From Alviniconcha marisindica (Eukaryota > Mollusca > Gastropoda > Provannidae): a stretch of DNA of 64,000 bases. The stretch spans positions 370,001 through 434,000 of the forward strand of contig JABMCL010003532.1 in assembly GCA_018857735.1 (NCBI GenBank). The letters run 5' to 3'. Made by a program: the position numbers and the translations under genes. The notes under the pieces were generated by a model that saw only the letters and a list, made by a program, of their open reading frames with translations, did not search any database and was not told where the DNA came from. Below, in pieces: positions 35,526-47,204 of this stretch. How positions within the stretch are numbered: the stretch's first letter is position 1; every line of letters starts with the position of its first letter.

Positions 35526-36860
35526 TAAAGAGTGTGCTTACAGCAGTATATGTGGCAGATTAAAGGTTGTGCTTATAATGGCAGTGCAATAGCAGATGGC
35601 AGATTGTGCCTGTAACAGTAGACACAATAGATTAAAGAGTGTGCTTACAGCAGTGTATGTGGCAGATTAAAGGTTGTGCTTATAATGGCTGTGCAATAGC
35701 AGATGGCAGATTGTGCCTGTAACAGTAGACACAATAGATTAAAGAGTGTGCTTACAGCAGTGTATGTGGCAGATTAAAGGTTGTGCTTATAATGGAAGTG
35801 CAATAGCAGATGTCAGATTGTGCCTGTAACAGTAGACACAACAGATTAAAAGTTGTGCTTATAATGGCAGTGCGATAGCAGATGGCAGATTGTGCCTGTA
35901 ACAGTAGACACAATAGATTAAAGAGTGCCTGCAGCAGTGTTGTGCTTAAAGCAGTGTAAGAAGCAGATATAGCAGTAGATGCAGCAGACTGAAGGTTGTG
36001 TCTATAGCAGTCTGTGTGACAGATTGAAGATTGTTCCTGTAGCATTGTCTGTGGCAGATTGAAGGTTGTTCCTGTAGCATTGTCTGTGGCAGATTGAAGG
36101 TTGTTCCTGTAGCATTGTCTGTGGCAGATTGAAGGTTGTTCCTGTAGCATTGTCTGTGGCAGATTGAAGATTGTGCCTGTAGCATTGTATGTGGCAGATT
36201 GAAGGTTGTTCCTGTAGCATTGTCTGTGGCAGATTGAAGGTTGTTCCTGTAGCATTGTCTGTGGCAGATTGAAGGTTGTTCCTGTAGCATTGTATGTGGC
36301 AGGCTGAAGATTGTAGATTGTGCCTGTAGCTTTGTATGTGGCAGATTGAAGATTGTTCTGTAGCACTGTATGTGGCAGATTGAAGGTTGTTCTGTAGCAT
36401 TGTATGTGGCAGATTGAAGGTTGTTCCTGTGGCATTGTATGTGGCAGGTTGAAGATTGTGCCTGTAGCTTTGTATGTGGCAGATTAAATATTGTGCCTGT
36501 AGCATTGTATGTGGCAGGTTGAAGATTGTGCCTATAGCAGTCTGTGTGGCAGATTGAAGGTTGTTCCTGTAGCATTGTCTGTGGCAGGTTGAAGATTGTG
36601 CCTGTAGCATTGTATGTGGCAGATTGAAGATTGTGCCTGTAGCTTTGTATGTGGCAGATTGAAGATTGTGCCTATAGCAGTCTGCGTGGCAGATTGAAGA
36701 TTGTGCCTGTAGCATTGTATGTGGCAGATTGAAGATTGTGCCTGTAGCATTGTATGTGGCAGATTGAAGATTGTGCCTATAGCAGTCTGTGTGGCAGATT
36801 GAAGATTGTGCCTGTAGCATTGTATGTGGCAGATTGAAGATTGTGCCTGTAGCATCGTGC
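35525..36860 (+). repeat. Related tandem arrays: a longer mixed unit, then a 35-bp unit
   Basis: From 35525 to 35940 a longer unit (gattaaagagtgtgcttaca, gtggcagattaaaggttgtg, cttataatggcagtgcaata) repeats about four times. From about 36010 to 36855 a 35-bp unit (gtggcagattgaaggttgtt, cctgtagcattgtct) repeats about 24 times. Both share the gcagattNaa and gattgtgcctgta core with the 60-bp array, so the three probably share one origin. Confidence 0.9.
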
Positions 36861-37329
36861 ATACCTCCTGTGTCTCAGCCAGTAAAGTCGGTTAAAATCT
36901 ACTGTTGCCTTCTCTGGCACATACAGTGCAAAACGTGAACACTTGAAAACTGTTAAAGGTTTCAGAGAAACGGGCATGCGGTCAGAAATTGTTGCCATCT
37001 TTGTGGAAGCCGACCAGACAAGCGTAGAATGGTGAAACTGAAAGCAGGGTGTGCGCTGCCTTGCGATGTCAGTCTCGGGCAGAAAGCGCAGGCTGATTTG
37101 GTTGTTGTTGCTTTGTTTTGTTCCATTCTGGTGATTCAGTGAACCTCTCTTACCGTATCCAGGGTTGCTTATCACATCCAGATGGGGGTATGTCATGTAC
37201 GACAGCTTGAAATCATGACTCATGGTGCAAAGCTCTGCTGAAAGGGCCTGAGCACTGCTGAGTAAAAATCAAGGGGAATGAGCAGCACGTCACTGAGGCT
37301 GAGGGTGACAGCAAAGTAATGGATGCCTG

Positions 37330-37575
37330 TTAACCCTCCAAAATTTCTAGAATGGGTCTGAAAACCCTCAGAAATTTCTAGAATGGGTCTGAAAACCCTC
37401 AGAAATTTCTGGAATGGATGTGGAAAACCCTCTCAAATTAAAAAAAAAAAATGAGCGTGAAAACCCTCGGAAATTTCTAGAAAGGGTGTGGAAAACCCTC
37501 ACAAATGTCCAAAAATGGGTGTGAAAACCCTCAGAAATTTCTAGAATGGGTGTGAAAGCCCTCTGAAATTTCACT
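37330..37575 (+). repeat. About 33-bp minisatellite, 7 copies
   Basis: The unit contains aaccctcagaaatttctaga and atgggtctgaa. Confidence 0.88.
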
Positions 37576-37789
37576 TGGTGGTGTACAAAATGCACTTTGA
37601 CTTTTACATGGGTGTATGAAAACCACTTGCAATTTAGAGATGTGCATTCATAACATCTTTAACTGTTCTAATCAGTTTAGACGCGAGACCGGTACCCCCT
37701 GCGTATCTGCTGTCTCCTTATACTTTCTGCTTATCCGTCATTCTGATTTCATCTTGTTCTAGTCTGGTTTTGCTCTTGTCACTTCTTTC

Positions 37790-40240
37790 TTCCATCTTCA
37801 TCTTGTCTAATCTTATCTCATGTTATCTCTTGGTTTCTTCTCCTTCCTTCCTTATCTCTTCTCCGCTTTTGTTTTCCCTCTTGTCTGCCTTTTTTTTTGG
37901 TGCTTAGTTTCTTTTTGTTCGACTCTTGCTTTCGTCTTTTCTTCTTTCGTCTTCCTCTTGTTGTTCTCGTATCCTGCTTCTGCTTTCCTCCTGTTCGGTT
38001 CTTTTCTTTCCTCTTCCACTTTTGTTTTCCTCTCGTCTGAATTCTTTTCTTTCCTCTTCCACTTTTGTTTTCCTCTTGTCTGAATTCTTTTCCTCTTCCA
38101 CTTTTGTTTCCCTCTTGTCTGAATTCTTTTCCTCTTTTTGTTTTCCTGTTGTCTGAATTCTTTTCCTCTTTTTGTTTTCCTGTTGTCTGAATTCTTTTCC
38201 ACTTTTGTTTTCCTCTTGTCTGAATTCTTTTCCTCTTTTTGTTTTCCTGTTGTCTGAATTCTTTTCCTCTTTTTGTTTTCCTGTTGTCTGAATTCTTTTC
38301 CCTTTTGTTTTCCTGTTGTCTGAATTCTTTTCCACTTTTGTTTTCCTGTTGTCTGAATTCTTTTCCTCTTTTTGTTTTCCTGTTGTCTGAATTCTTTTCC
38401 TCTTTTTGTTTTCCTGTTGTCTGAATTCTTTTCCCTTTTGTTTTCCTGTTGTCTGAATTCTTTTCCTCTTTTTGTTTTCCTGTTGTCTGAATTCTTTTCC
38501 TCTTTTTGTTTTCCTGTTGTCTGAATTCTTTTCCACTTTTGTTTTCCTCTTGTCTGAATTCTTTCCACTTTTGTTTTCCTTTGTCTGAATTCTTTTCCTC
38601 TTTTTGTTTTCCTTTGTCTGAATTCTTTTCCACTTTTGTTTTCCTCTTGTCTGAATTCTTTTCCTCTTTTGTTTTCCTTTGTCTGAATTCTTTTCCTCTT
38701 TTTGTTTTCCTGTTGTCTGAATTCTTTTCCACTTTTGTTTTCCTCTCGTCTGAATTCTTTACCACTTTTGTTTTCCTCTCGTCTGAATTCTTTACCTCTT
38801 CCACTTTTGTTTTCCTCTTGTCTGAATTCTTTTCCTCTTCCACTTTTGTTTTCCTCCTGTCTGAATTCTTTCTCTTCCTTTCTTCCCTTTTGTTTTCCTC
38901 TTGTTTTCTGATTCTTTCTTTCCTCTTCCACTTTTGTTTTCCTCTGTCTGAATTCGTTTCCTCTTCCACTTTTGTTTTCCTCTTGTCTGAATTCTTTTCC
39001 TCTTCCACTTTTGTTTTCCTCCTGTCTGAATTCGTTTCCTCTTCCACTTTTGTTTTCCTCTTGTCTGAATTCGTTTCCTCTTCCACTTTTGTTTTCCTCC
39101 TGTCTGAATTTGTTTCCTCTTGCCTTTTCCCCCCTCTTGTCTGAATTCTTTTCCTCTTGCTTTTTGTTTCCCTCTTGTCTGAAATCTCTTCCTCTTGTTG
39201 TTTTCCTCCTGTCTGAATTCTTTTCCTCTTCCACTTTTGTTTTCCTCTTGTTAATTCTTTTCCTCTTTTTGTTTTCCTGTTGTCTGAATTCTTTTCCTCT
39301 TGCCTTTTTTTTTCCTCTTCTACTTTTTGGTTTTATCTTTTTGTTATGCTCTTGCTTTCTACTTTTGTTTTCCTCTTGCCTTTTTTCTTTTTTCTTTTAC
39401 TTTTTCTTTCTTTTTTCTTCTGCTTTTTTTTTTTTTTTAGTTTTTTTTTTCTTTCTTTCTTCCCCCCACCTGACTTTGCCATTCTCTTGTTCTGCCCTCT
39501 TTCTTTCCTCTTCTGGCTCTGCTTTTGTTTTCCTCTTGCCTTTCTTTTTTCTTTTACTTTTTTTTCTTTTTTCTTTTACTTTTTTTTTCTTTTACTTTTT
39601 TTTCTTTTTTCTTTTACTTTTTTTTTCTTTCTTCTCCTCTTCCCCCCTTCCTCCTCCCCCCCACCTGACTTTGCCATTCTCTTGTTCTGCCCTCTTTCTT
39701 TCCTCTTCTAGCTCTGCTTTTGTTTTCCTCTTGTCTGAATTCTTTTCCTCTTGTCCTCCTTTTAGTTTTCTTTTTGTTCTGCTCTTGCGTTCCTCTCATT
39801 CTACTTTTGTTTTCCTCTTGTCCAGCTTCTTCATCTCTTGTCCTGCTTTTTTCTCCATCTTGCTCTGCTTTTATTGTCCTCCCAGAGGACTCTTATTTTT
39901 TCCACTTGATCTCCTCTTGTTTTTCTCTTGTCTTCCCATTTTTTTATTATTATTTTTCTCTCACTTTTCTCTTGCCCTACTCTTGTCCCACTTTTGCCTC
40001 CCCTTTGTCCTACTTTTGCCTCCCCTTTGTCCCACTTTTGCCTCCCTTTGTTCCACTTTTGCCTCCCCTTTGTCCTACTTTTGCCTCCCCTTTGTCCCAC
40101 TTTTGCCTCCCCTTTGTCCCACTTTTGCCTCCCCTTTGTCCTACTTTTGCCTCCCCTTTGTCCTACTTTTGCCTCCCCTTTGTCCCACTTTTGCCTCCCC
40201 TTTGTCCCACTTCTGCCTCCCCTTTGTCCTGCCTGTTGTC
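37790..40240 (+). repeat. 2.4-kb polypyrimidine tract with minisatellites
   Basis: The plus strand is almost entirely C and T. From 37990 to 39300 units of about 30-42 bp repeat (tgttttcctcttgtctgaat, tcttttcctcttccactttt), many with a GAATTC site. From 39300 to 39700 it is irregular T/C. From 39985 to 40230 a 21-bp unit repeats (cccacttttgcctccccttt plus g). Long Lys/Glu-rich minus-strand and Ser/Phe/Leu-rich plus-strand frames here are low-complexity artefacts. Confidence 0.92.
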
Positions 40241-40289
40241 CTTTTTAAAGTGTGTACATATGTGAGGATTAATTCTGCGCATTTTCCTT

Positions 40290-40400
40290 CATACTGATGT
40301 CAGCTTTTTAAGTTTAGATTGTGTTAAAATTGTGTAGATAGAACCAAGCATTTTAAGTTTAGATTGTGTTAAAATGGTGTAGATAGAATCAACTGATGTA
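40290..40400 (+). repeat. Short tandem duplication
   Basis: Two copies of ttttaagtttagattgtgtt plus aaaatggtgtagatagaa-like sequence directly precede the microexon. Confidence 0.8.
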
Positions 40401-40417
40401 CCTGATATTTCTTTCAG

Positions 40418-40438
40418 CCAAAAAGGCTAAGAACCAAG
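40418..40438 (+). CDS. Cav2: Candidate Cav2 microexon in the II-III linker (21 bp)
   Basis: It is bounded by gatatttctttcag and gtaatt. In phase 1 it encodes the basic peptide A-KKAKNQ, and it leaves in phase 1, so it can be included or skipped without changing the frame between the exons at 34151 and 44629. Its size fits a regulated neuronal cassette. No homologue was recognised, so support comes from splice sites and phase only. Confidence 0.6.
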
Positions 40439-41104
40439 GTAATTTTAAGGAAAAAAACATCTATCTCTTTTTTCGGCTTGTCACAAATAGAACCTGGGTG
40501 TCTTCCATAATTCTGAACATTTTTGCGAGCATCCGTTTATCAGGAACCACAAACAGGGGCAGCTTGATGTGGGACATTTTGTGTGGATTCAAAGCCTTAC
40601 TTTAGGATTGTAAAAGGATGTACCCATTTCGTGAAATAACTCTGCTTTGTTGCCCACTACATGCTCGGAAATGTGTTCATAGTTATGGAGGATCCGGTTC
40701 ATCAGTAACCAGTTTTAAACATTTGCTTCCTTGGAGTTGGGACTTGCACACATTGTTGAGCCAAAGCGTTTTTCTTAACTTGCTTCTCTCCTCTACTGGT
40801 GCTGTTTTTGTGCACGTGGTCACTTCCTATATTTGATGTGTGTACAGCATTGTCATTGTAATTATAAAGTATGATTAAGGTATGGATTTTTATACCTCGT
40901 TATTTTCTTTTTCTTTCTCCTTTCTTCTTCTTTTTTCTTTTCTTTCTTTCTTATTTTCTTCTTGTGCTTGTCTGTTTTTTTTCTTTTTTCTATACACAAA
41001 AAAAGAAAAAACATTACACTGGCAAAACAGATACGTTGCTAATGCATGGTAAATACAGCCTTATGGTACAAATCTTACTGAAAAGTTATGCATATGAGAG
41101 AGAA

Positions 41105-41350
41105 AGAAAGAATGGAGTGATGCGTGGTGCATGGTTGTGTGGTGTACATGGACCACGCAGAGATTGCAGCAGTTCCGCGTGGCACCAGCCATGTAACAAC
41201 CAAACAGCACTGTAGGTACACCACTTCTGTGGATATCAAAGCTCGCTATGGAGAGCTGCAGTCACTCATTTTTAGAATCAGATGCGACAGAAGCGCAGTG
41301 AGTCTGCTGGAGAGCAGACAACAGTATACTATGGATACTAGTCTGTGTAT
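41105..41350 (+). repeat. Interspersed repeat R2, plus orientation
   Basis: It matches the reverse complement of 14745-14940 (gcgtggcaccagccatgtaa, caaccaaacagcactgtagg). Both copies can be read with a related short peptide (WHQPCNNQTAL against WHQPCYNQTVL), but no full coding frame exists. Confidence 0.6.
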
Positions 41351-41382
41351 ATAAAAGCAATAGATAGATAGAGATAGATAGA

Positions 41383-41705
41383 GTGAGCCGGTTTGGCCTA
41401 GCGGTAAGGCGTTAGGCTGGCAAGCGGAAGGACCTCGGTTCGATACCGCTTTGGCTCTCCTTTCTCTTCAAAAAGGTTGTGGTTTGTGGACACTGTCTTG
41501 TGACTTTGTCCATCACTTCCTACTGAAACATTAAAATGGCTCTCATCGCTGCCCATCTTAATGCAGAAGTCATTCTGGTGGTGACAGTGTAGCGATAGGT
41601 ATATAATCTCCCTCTCCCCCCACCTCCATACCCCCTTCCCCACCTTCTCCCCATCCATAATAAGCCATACGGTTTCTGTGGACGTTAAGCACCATGTTTA
41701 CTTAC
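41383..41705 (+). mobile_element. tRNA-derived SINE, copy 1
   Basis: The head reads tttggcctagcggtaaggcg (box A) and cctcggttcgataccgcttt (box B), ending tggctctcc. The body has tgtcttgtgactttgtccat and cattctggtggtgacagtg. The tail, ataagccatacggtttctgt plus ggacgttaagc, is shared with repeat R1. (GATA)n flanks both sides. A related copy lies at 60588-60870. Confidence 0.8.
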
Positions 41706-42265
41706 TTACTAGAGATAGATAGATAGAAATAGATAGATAGATAGAGATAGATAGACAGAGATAGATAGAAATAGATAGATATATAAAACAATTACAGACC
41801 CTAAGAGCTCAGGAGCTGAGTGAATGTCAAGTTGGACATCCTGGGCTCCCCGTCCCCAATAAGCCTTACAGTGTCTGTCGATGTAAAGCAACGGTGAACT
41901 GTGTCAGGGCTCCCCGTCCCCAATAAGCCTTACTGTGTCTGTCGATGTAAAGCAACAGTGAACTGTGTCTGGGCTCCCCGTCCCCAATAAGCCTTACTGT
42001 GTCTGTCGATGTAAAGCAACGATGAACTGTGTCTGGGCTCCCCGTCCCCAATAAGCCTTACTGTGTCTGTCGATGTAAAGCAACGGCGAACTGTGTCAGG
42101 GCTCCCCGTCCCCAATAAGCCTTACGGTTTCTGTCGATGTAAAGCAACAGTGAACTGTGTCTGGGCTCAGAGCTCGGAACTGTGAGGAAGTCAAAGTGGA
42201 CGTCCTGGGCTCCCCGTCCCTAATAAGCCTTATGGTTTCTTTGGATGTAAAGCTCCGTACAAGGA
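41705..42265 (+). repeat. (GATA)n and a tandem array of the R1 tail
   Basis: (GATA)n covers about 41708-41783. From about 41800 a 62-bp unit (ggctccccgtccccaataag, ccttactgtgtctgtcgatg, taaagcaacggtgaactgtg) repeats about five times. A further R1 copy runs to 42260. Confidence 0.88.
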
Positions 42266-43940
42266 GAAGATTGTTGCAGCGTATCCCGTTAACAAAAGCT
42301 GTATAGCATATGGCAGTCTATGACTATGAGTATGACTCTTTCATACCAGCATGCTAACGATTTGAGACACTTGATAACTTGTGTTAGGTGTAGCGCTTTA
42401 TAAATATTCCTTTACATTATGTTTTATATTGCATTGCCCTGCTTGTGCCTAAGAAAAGGTGGGATTGTCAGAGAGCATATTTAGGAATGTGTGAGCGTTG
42501 TATGTGTGCTTGTCCATTCTACCGAATAGGGTAGACACGGAACTATAAAAGTGATTGTTATCACTAGATGATAAACTAGCGGACATAGCGTGACAGTGAA
42601 AGGGGACAAGTAGAAAACTGACAGCGTATCATCAAATGAACTGACAGTGAAGGACTTTGTAAGCTTATACTATGTATACTTTATATTCTGACTGTGAAGA
42701 GAGTAAGAGATTAAACTTTGTAAACTTTTGCTGTGTATGTGTTTATATAGACCTCTTCTTGATGTCACAGTACAGGTTCCAGTCAGGGCATGCTCTGTTA
42801 CATAGATGCTGTTGTTGTTTGTGACCTCCATAATATTCTAGAAACACTCTTTGAAGGTCACTTTTGGTAGAAGACATCTTTCAAAGATTGCATTCTGCTT
42901 CAAGATCACTTCTGGTAGAATTAGAAGACCTGTCTTTTAAATATTGCATTTTGTTTTGAGATCACTTCTGGTAGAACTAGAAGACTGGCCTTAAAAAAAA
43001 AAAAGTGTTTTTTTCAAGATCACTTCTGGTAGAAGACCTGTCTTAGAATTTTCATAATTTAGCCTTCTCTTTTACGCATAGCACATTTGTATGGGGTCAT
43101 TTGCATGCGTAAGAATTTCTTTTCTTCTTATTTTTCTTCTTCTTCTTTGATTGATCTTTTGAATTTTATAGAAAGTATTTATGCTATGGGTGTTACATGA
43201 CTAGGCAGTGAAGAAAAAGAACAATACTGCCAAAGCAGCCGTATGGTTATAAAAAAAATTGATGGGGAGGGATTATCACGTTTGCTAATGTGCATGCCCT
43301 TGGTACTAATGCAGAGAAGCTTTGTTTCACAGTGCAGGTTTCTCACATGGTTATATTTCAAATCAAGTTTTGAATTATGAAATCGTGTTCTGATTTTTTT
43401 GGAGGAAAATAAATCCTCCTTTGTTTCAATTTTACATACTTCTCTTGACATTTCTGTTCTGTGTCAGTCTATTTATCTTTGAAGTACTGTTTCTCCTTTT
43501 TTAGATCATAATTTAGATCACGTTGTTTTGTCTTCACATTTTTATTCATAGATGTGCTTTAAATTTTAAAAAGAAGTTTTTGTTCTTTAAATTTAAAAAA
43601 AGAAATCCCTCTTAATTCCACTTTCTCTTTACCTATGACATCAGAGACAACTGGATGTGTTGCACAGTGGAATATAAATTAGAACAGTAACGGTTGGGAC
43701 AGATACGGCTGTGAACAAAGTTTTTAAATATATGTTAAACAGGTGAACTGTGAGGGCAGTTTTGAAAGAGGAAAAACAATCGGAGTGACAGAGTGTTTGA
43801 GGCATAGTTCCAAACGGATAGGCCAGCATGAAAAAGATCTTTTGCCAAATGTTTTTGTGTATACAGTCACAGGTAACCTGCTGTGATAGTGTCCATGCCT
43901 AATGCCAGTGGAAGTTCAAGAGGTTTGGCTGGACGTTCAC
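42265..43940 (+). other. Intron sequence with a short tandem repeat
   Basis: At about 42850-43040 there are four copies of agatcacttctggtagaa plus ttagaagacctgtctt-like sequence. The remainder is AT-rich unique sequence, with one degenerate copy near 43755 of the gaaagaggaa segment seen at 17.5-18.5 kb. No exon was recognised. Confidence 0.55.
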
Positions 43941-43944
43941 TGAT

Positions 43945-44165
43945 TCAGAGCTCAGGATCTGTGTGAAAGTCGAGGTGGCCATCCTGGGCTCCCTGTCGCT
44001 AATAATTAAGCCTTATGGTTTCTGTGGACGTAAAGCAACATTGAACAGAGTTCAGGATCTGTGTGAAAGTCGAGGTGGCCGTCCTGGGCTTCTCGTCCCT
44101 AATAATTAAGCTGTCGACCTCAAATTTATAATTAGGCCTTATGGTTTCTGTGGACATTGAACCTG
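43945..44165 (+). repeat. Interspersed repeat R1, two tandem copies
   Basis: cagagctcaggatctgtgtg, aaagtcgaggtggccatcct and ggtttctgtggacgtaaagc occur twice, about 100 bp apart, in the same orientation as the 10815 copy. Confidence 0.8.
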
Positions 44166-44628
44166 AACGCGGCCCATTTTTTAAATTAAGAGGTGCCATA
44201 CAGCTCAGTGGTTTAGCAAAGACTAATTTGAACCCAACTGAAGGCAAGGACTAGAAGAGCTGTAATAAACAGCCAAAGAGAGAGTTCCGGATTTGTGTAG
44301 CAGAAAAGCTATTACTGGTCAAAATACTAGTTATTTTTTGGTTTTGGTTTCTTCTTCGAATTGTTCCGTTTTTTTTCTTCTTCAGAAGACTAAGACTGTT
44401 TTGTTTTTGTTTTTCAGATCACTGACCACCATTTAACGCCTTATTCTCTCATTTAAGAAGACATATTTTTGTATTAAGATTTTAAGCATGTTAACTAAAG
44501 TGCCTACACTAAGCATACACATACGTACAACATGAATATATGAAGAAGAAAACAAAAAACAAAAGCACTAAACCAGTTGGCTATAGCCTACATCACAGAA
44601 ATGAAGATGTGTTTTAACCCTTTTGCAG

Positions 44629-44773
44629 CCAGCACCACCAGCACCAGTACCATTGACATCCAGCCGCGACACAGGGACCAGACGGAGGGGGACAATGGAG
44701 GTGGGGGCCCCATGTCTGGGCCCAAGCCCATGCTGCCCTACAGCTCCATGTTCATCTTTGGGCCCACCAATCC
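44629..44773 (+). CDS. Cav2: Cav2 exon: end of II-III linker (145 bp)
   Basis: It encodes STTSTSTIDIQPRHRDQTEG, then DNGGGGPMSGPKPMLPYSSM and FIFGPTNP. The GPKPMLPYSSMFI...TNP segment before IIIS1 is a strong Cav2 signature. The acceptor is acccttttgcag and the donor gtgagt, phase 1 in and phase 2 out. Confidence 0.95.
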
Positions 44774-44879
44774 GTGAGTGCATTGCTGCAGCACCCCTGG
44801 GTTCAGGGTGGTCAGATCCTCGCTCAGCTGTAGTGCTGTGCATGATGGACAGGAACAAACTGGGTTTTTTAAATGGGGG

Positions 44880-45640
44880 TGGGCGGGGGAGGGGGGGGGG
44901 GGGGGGGGATTGAGGAGTCTGGGAAAGGAAAGAAATTTGTTATTTTAGCCTGTCATCAGGATTTGAGTGAGAGTCTGCAGGGAGAAGGAAAGAAATTTGT
45001 TCGTTTAGCCTGTCATCAGGATTTGAGCGACGGGCCGTGAATAGCCAATCAGTACATGCAGATAAGACATGCCCGCTACACTGTCAACTGCCAGTTTTAT
45101 CTGATGGTTCAGAATCATTTCCTTTTCGGTGATCTCTCACTCACCAGAAGGGCCATGCACCAAGTTGATTTTGTAGAGCCTACTTCAGCAAGAAGGAAGA
45201 ATGTTCCAGGAAGTCGTTCAAACGCATGTGTGCCGTCAAACCTTATGTCAGCGGATGGAGCATTCTGTTCTCTCTCCTATTAATGCCCAGGTAGCATGAA
45301 TGCTATCTCAGAGGACAGACAGACAATGGGGGGGGGGATTACTGTTAGAGACCCAAAGAGGAAAAACGCAAAAAAGGATTAAGAGGGGGATGGGAAAGAG
45401 AAAGAGGTGGGAAAGATAGTGTAAGAAAGGCGAAATGAGACTTGGAATGAGGAACTGAGACAGGATACAGGGAAACCTCTGAGAGACGGGGTGGAGTGCA
45501 TATGGGCTTTTCCGAGCACAGAGATACCATCTTGAGCTGAGCAGAGCTGAGACGGATGGCCAGTCCCATTCATAGGGTGCTGGGTTCAGCTTGAACCTTG
45601 AGATCCGATGCGGGAATAGCTCAGTCAGTTCACATCATCA
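44880..45640 (+). other. Intron sequence: poly(G) and a short duplication
   Basis: A poly(G) run lies at 44889-44908. A segment ggaaagaaatttgttatttt, agcctgtcatcaggatttga occurs twice at 44928-45030. No other structure was seen. Confidence 0.6.
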
Positions 45641-45701
45641 CACTGGAATGCAGGGGTGCTGATCCTGGTGCCTCCACGAGCATCGTCCCTGTGTGTTTCA
45701 G

Positions 45702-45891
45702 CATTCGTCGCTTCTGTCACTTCGTGGTCAACCTGCGCTACTTTGACCTGTTCATCATGATCGTCATCTGCGCCAGCAGCGTGGCTCTAGCGGCTGAGGA
45801 CCCCGTGCGAGAAAACTCGGAGCGCAACAACATCCTCAACTACTTCGACTACGTGTTCACCGGGGTCTTCACCATTGAAATGATCCTCAAG
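45702..45891 (+). CDS. Cav2: Cav2 exon: domain III S1-S2 (190 bp)
   Basis: It encodes [60 protein letters not shown] and ILK: IIIS1, the loop with AAEDPV, and IIIS2 with its acidic residue in TIEMILK. The acceptor is gtgtgtttcag and the donor gtttgg, phase 2 in and phase 0 out. Confidence 0.96.
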
Positions 45892-45919
45892 GTTTGGCAC
45901 AGGCTTTTCTGTCTTTTAT

Positions 45920-46995
45920 GATTGTAATGATACCTACGGTCAGTGCAGTTAAACTGATATCTGGTCAGTGCTGTGTTATCTACGGTCAGTGCAGTTAAAC
46001 TGATATCTGGTCAGTGCTGTGATACCTACGGTCAGTGCAGTTAAACTGATATCTGGTCAGTGCTGTGATACCTACGGTCAGTGCAGTTAAACTGATATCT
46101 GGTCAGTGCTGTGATACCTACGGTCAGTGCAGTTAAACTGATATCTGGTCAGTGCTGTGATACCTACGGTCAGTGCAGTTAAACTGATATCTGGTCAGTG
46201 CTGTGATACCTACGGTCAGTGCTGTTAAACTGATATCTGGTCAGTGCTGTGATACCTACGGTCAGTGCTGTTAAACTGTATCTGGTCAGTGCTGTGATAC
46301 CTAGCGGTCAGTGCTGTGATACCTAGGGTCAGTGCTGTGATACCTAGGGTCAGTGCTGTGATACCTAGGGTCAATGCTGTGATACCTAGGGTCAGTGCTG
46401 TGCTGTGATATCCAGGGTCAGTGCTGTGATACCTAGGGTCAGTGCAGTGATACCTAGGGTCAGTGTTGTGATACCTAGGGTCAATGCAGTGATACCTAGG
46501 GTCAGTGCTGTGTTACTTAGGGTCAGTGCTGTGATACCTAGGGTCAGTGCTGTGCTGGTAGCGATACCTAGGGTCAGTGCTGGGGGATACCTAGGGTCAG
46601 TGCTGTGATACCTAGGGTCAGTGCTGTGATACCTAGGGTCAGTGCTGTGCTGTGATACCTAGGGTCAGTGCTGTGCTGTGATACCTAGGGTCAGTGCTGT
46701 GTTACCTAGGGTCAATGCAGTGATACCTAGGGTCAGTGAAATGATACCTTAGGTCAGTGCTGTGATACCTAGGGTCAGTGCTGTGAAACCTAGGGTCAGT
46801 GCTGTGAAACCTAGGGTCAGTGCAGTGATACCTAGGGTCAATGCAGTGATATCTAGGGTCAGTGCAGTGATACCTAGGGTCAGTGCTGTGATACCTAGGG
46901 TCAGTGCTGTGATACCTAGGGTCAGTGCTGTGATACCTAGGGTCAGTGCTGTGATACCTAGGGTCAGTGCTGTGATACCTTGGGTCAATGCACTG
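45920..46995 (+). repeat. Two linked minisatellites: 46-bp unit then 21-bp unit
   Basis: From 45930 to 46290 there are about 8 copies of tgatacctacggtcagtgca, gttaaactgatatctggtca and gtgctg. From 46290 to 46990 there are about 33 copies of gatacctagggtcagtgctgt (21 bp). The second looks like an amplified part of the first. Confidence 0.92.
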
Positions 46996-47204
46996 AAATT
47001 TGATTTGTAATACATGGTGCTCTTGAAATCTTTCTGACAAGGTAAGCGTGCATAGTGATGACATGAAACATGGCACACCACATGATAAGCCTCACAATGC
47101 TCACCAGTTGCTTGGCGCTTGATCTGTTTATGCCAGGTAAAATTTAAAAAATGTTTAGCTCTTACTTCGCCCCCACCAACCCTGTTGTAAACATCTCTTT
47201 TCAG

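Noticed and set aside
36002..36862. Minus-strand 286-codon frame
   Set aside because: It comes entirely from the 35-bp array; neighbouring frames give equivalent repeats.
37818..39234. Minus-strand open frames of 422 and 460 codons, Lys/Glu/Arg-rich
   Set aside because: They are readings of the polypyrimidine minisatellite; similar frames exist in several registers, and there is no domain, no codon structure and no splice context.
38972..40297. Plus-strand 441-codon Phe/Leu/Ser-rich frame resembling a membrane protein
   Set aside because: It is T/C low-complexity sequence inside an intron; the hydrophobicity follows from pyrimidine-only codons.
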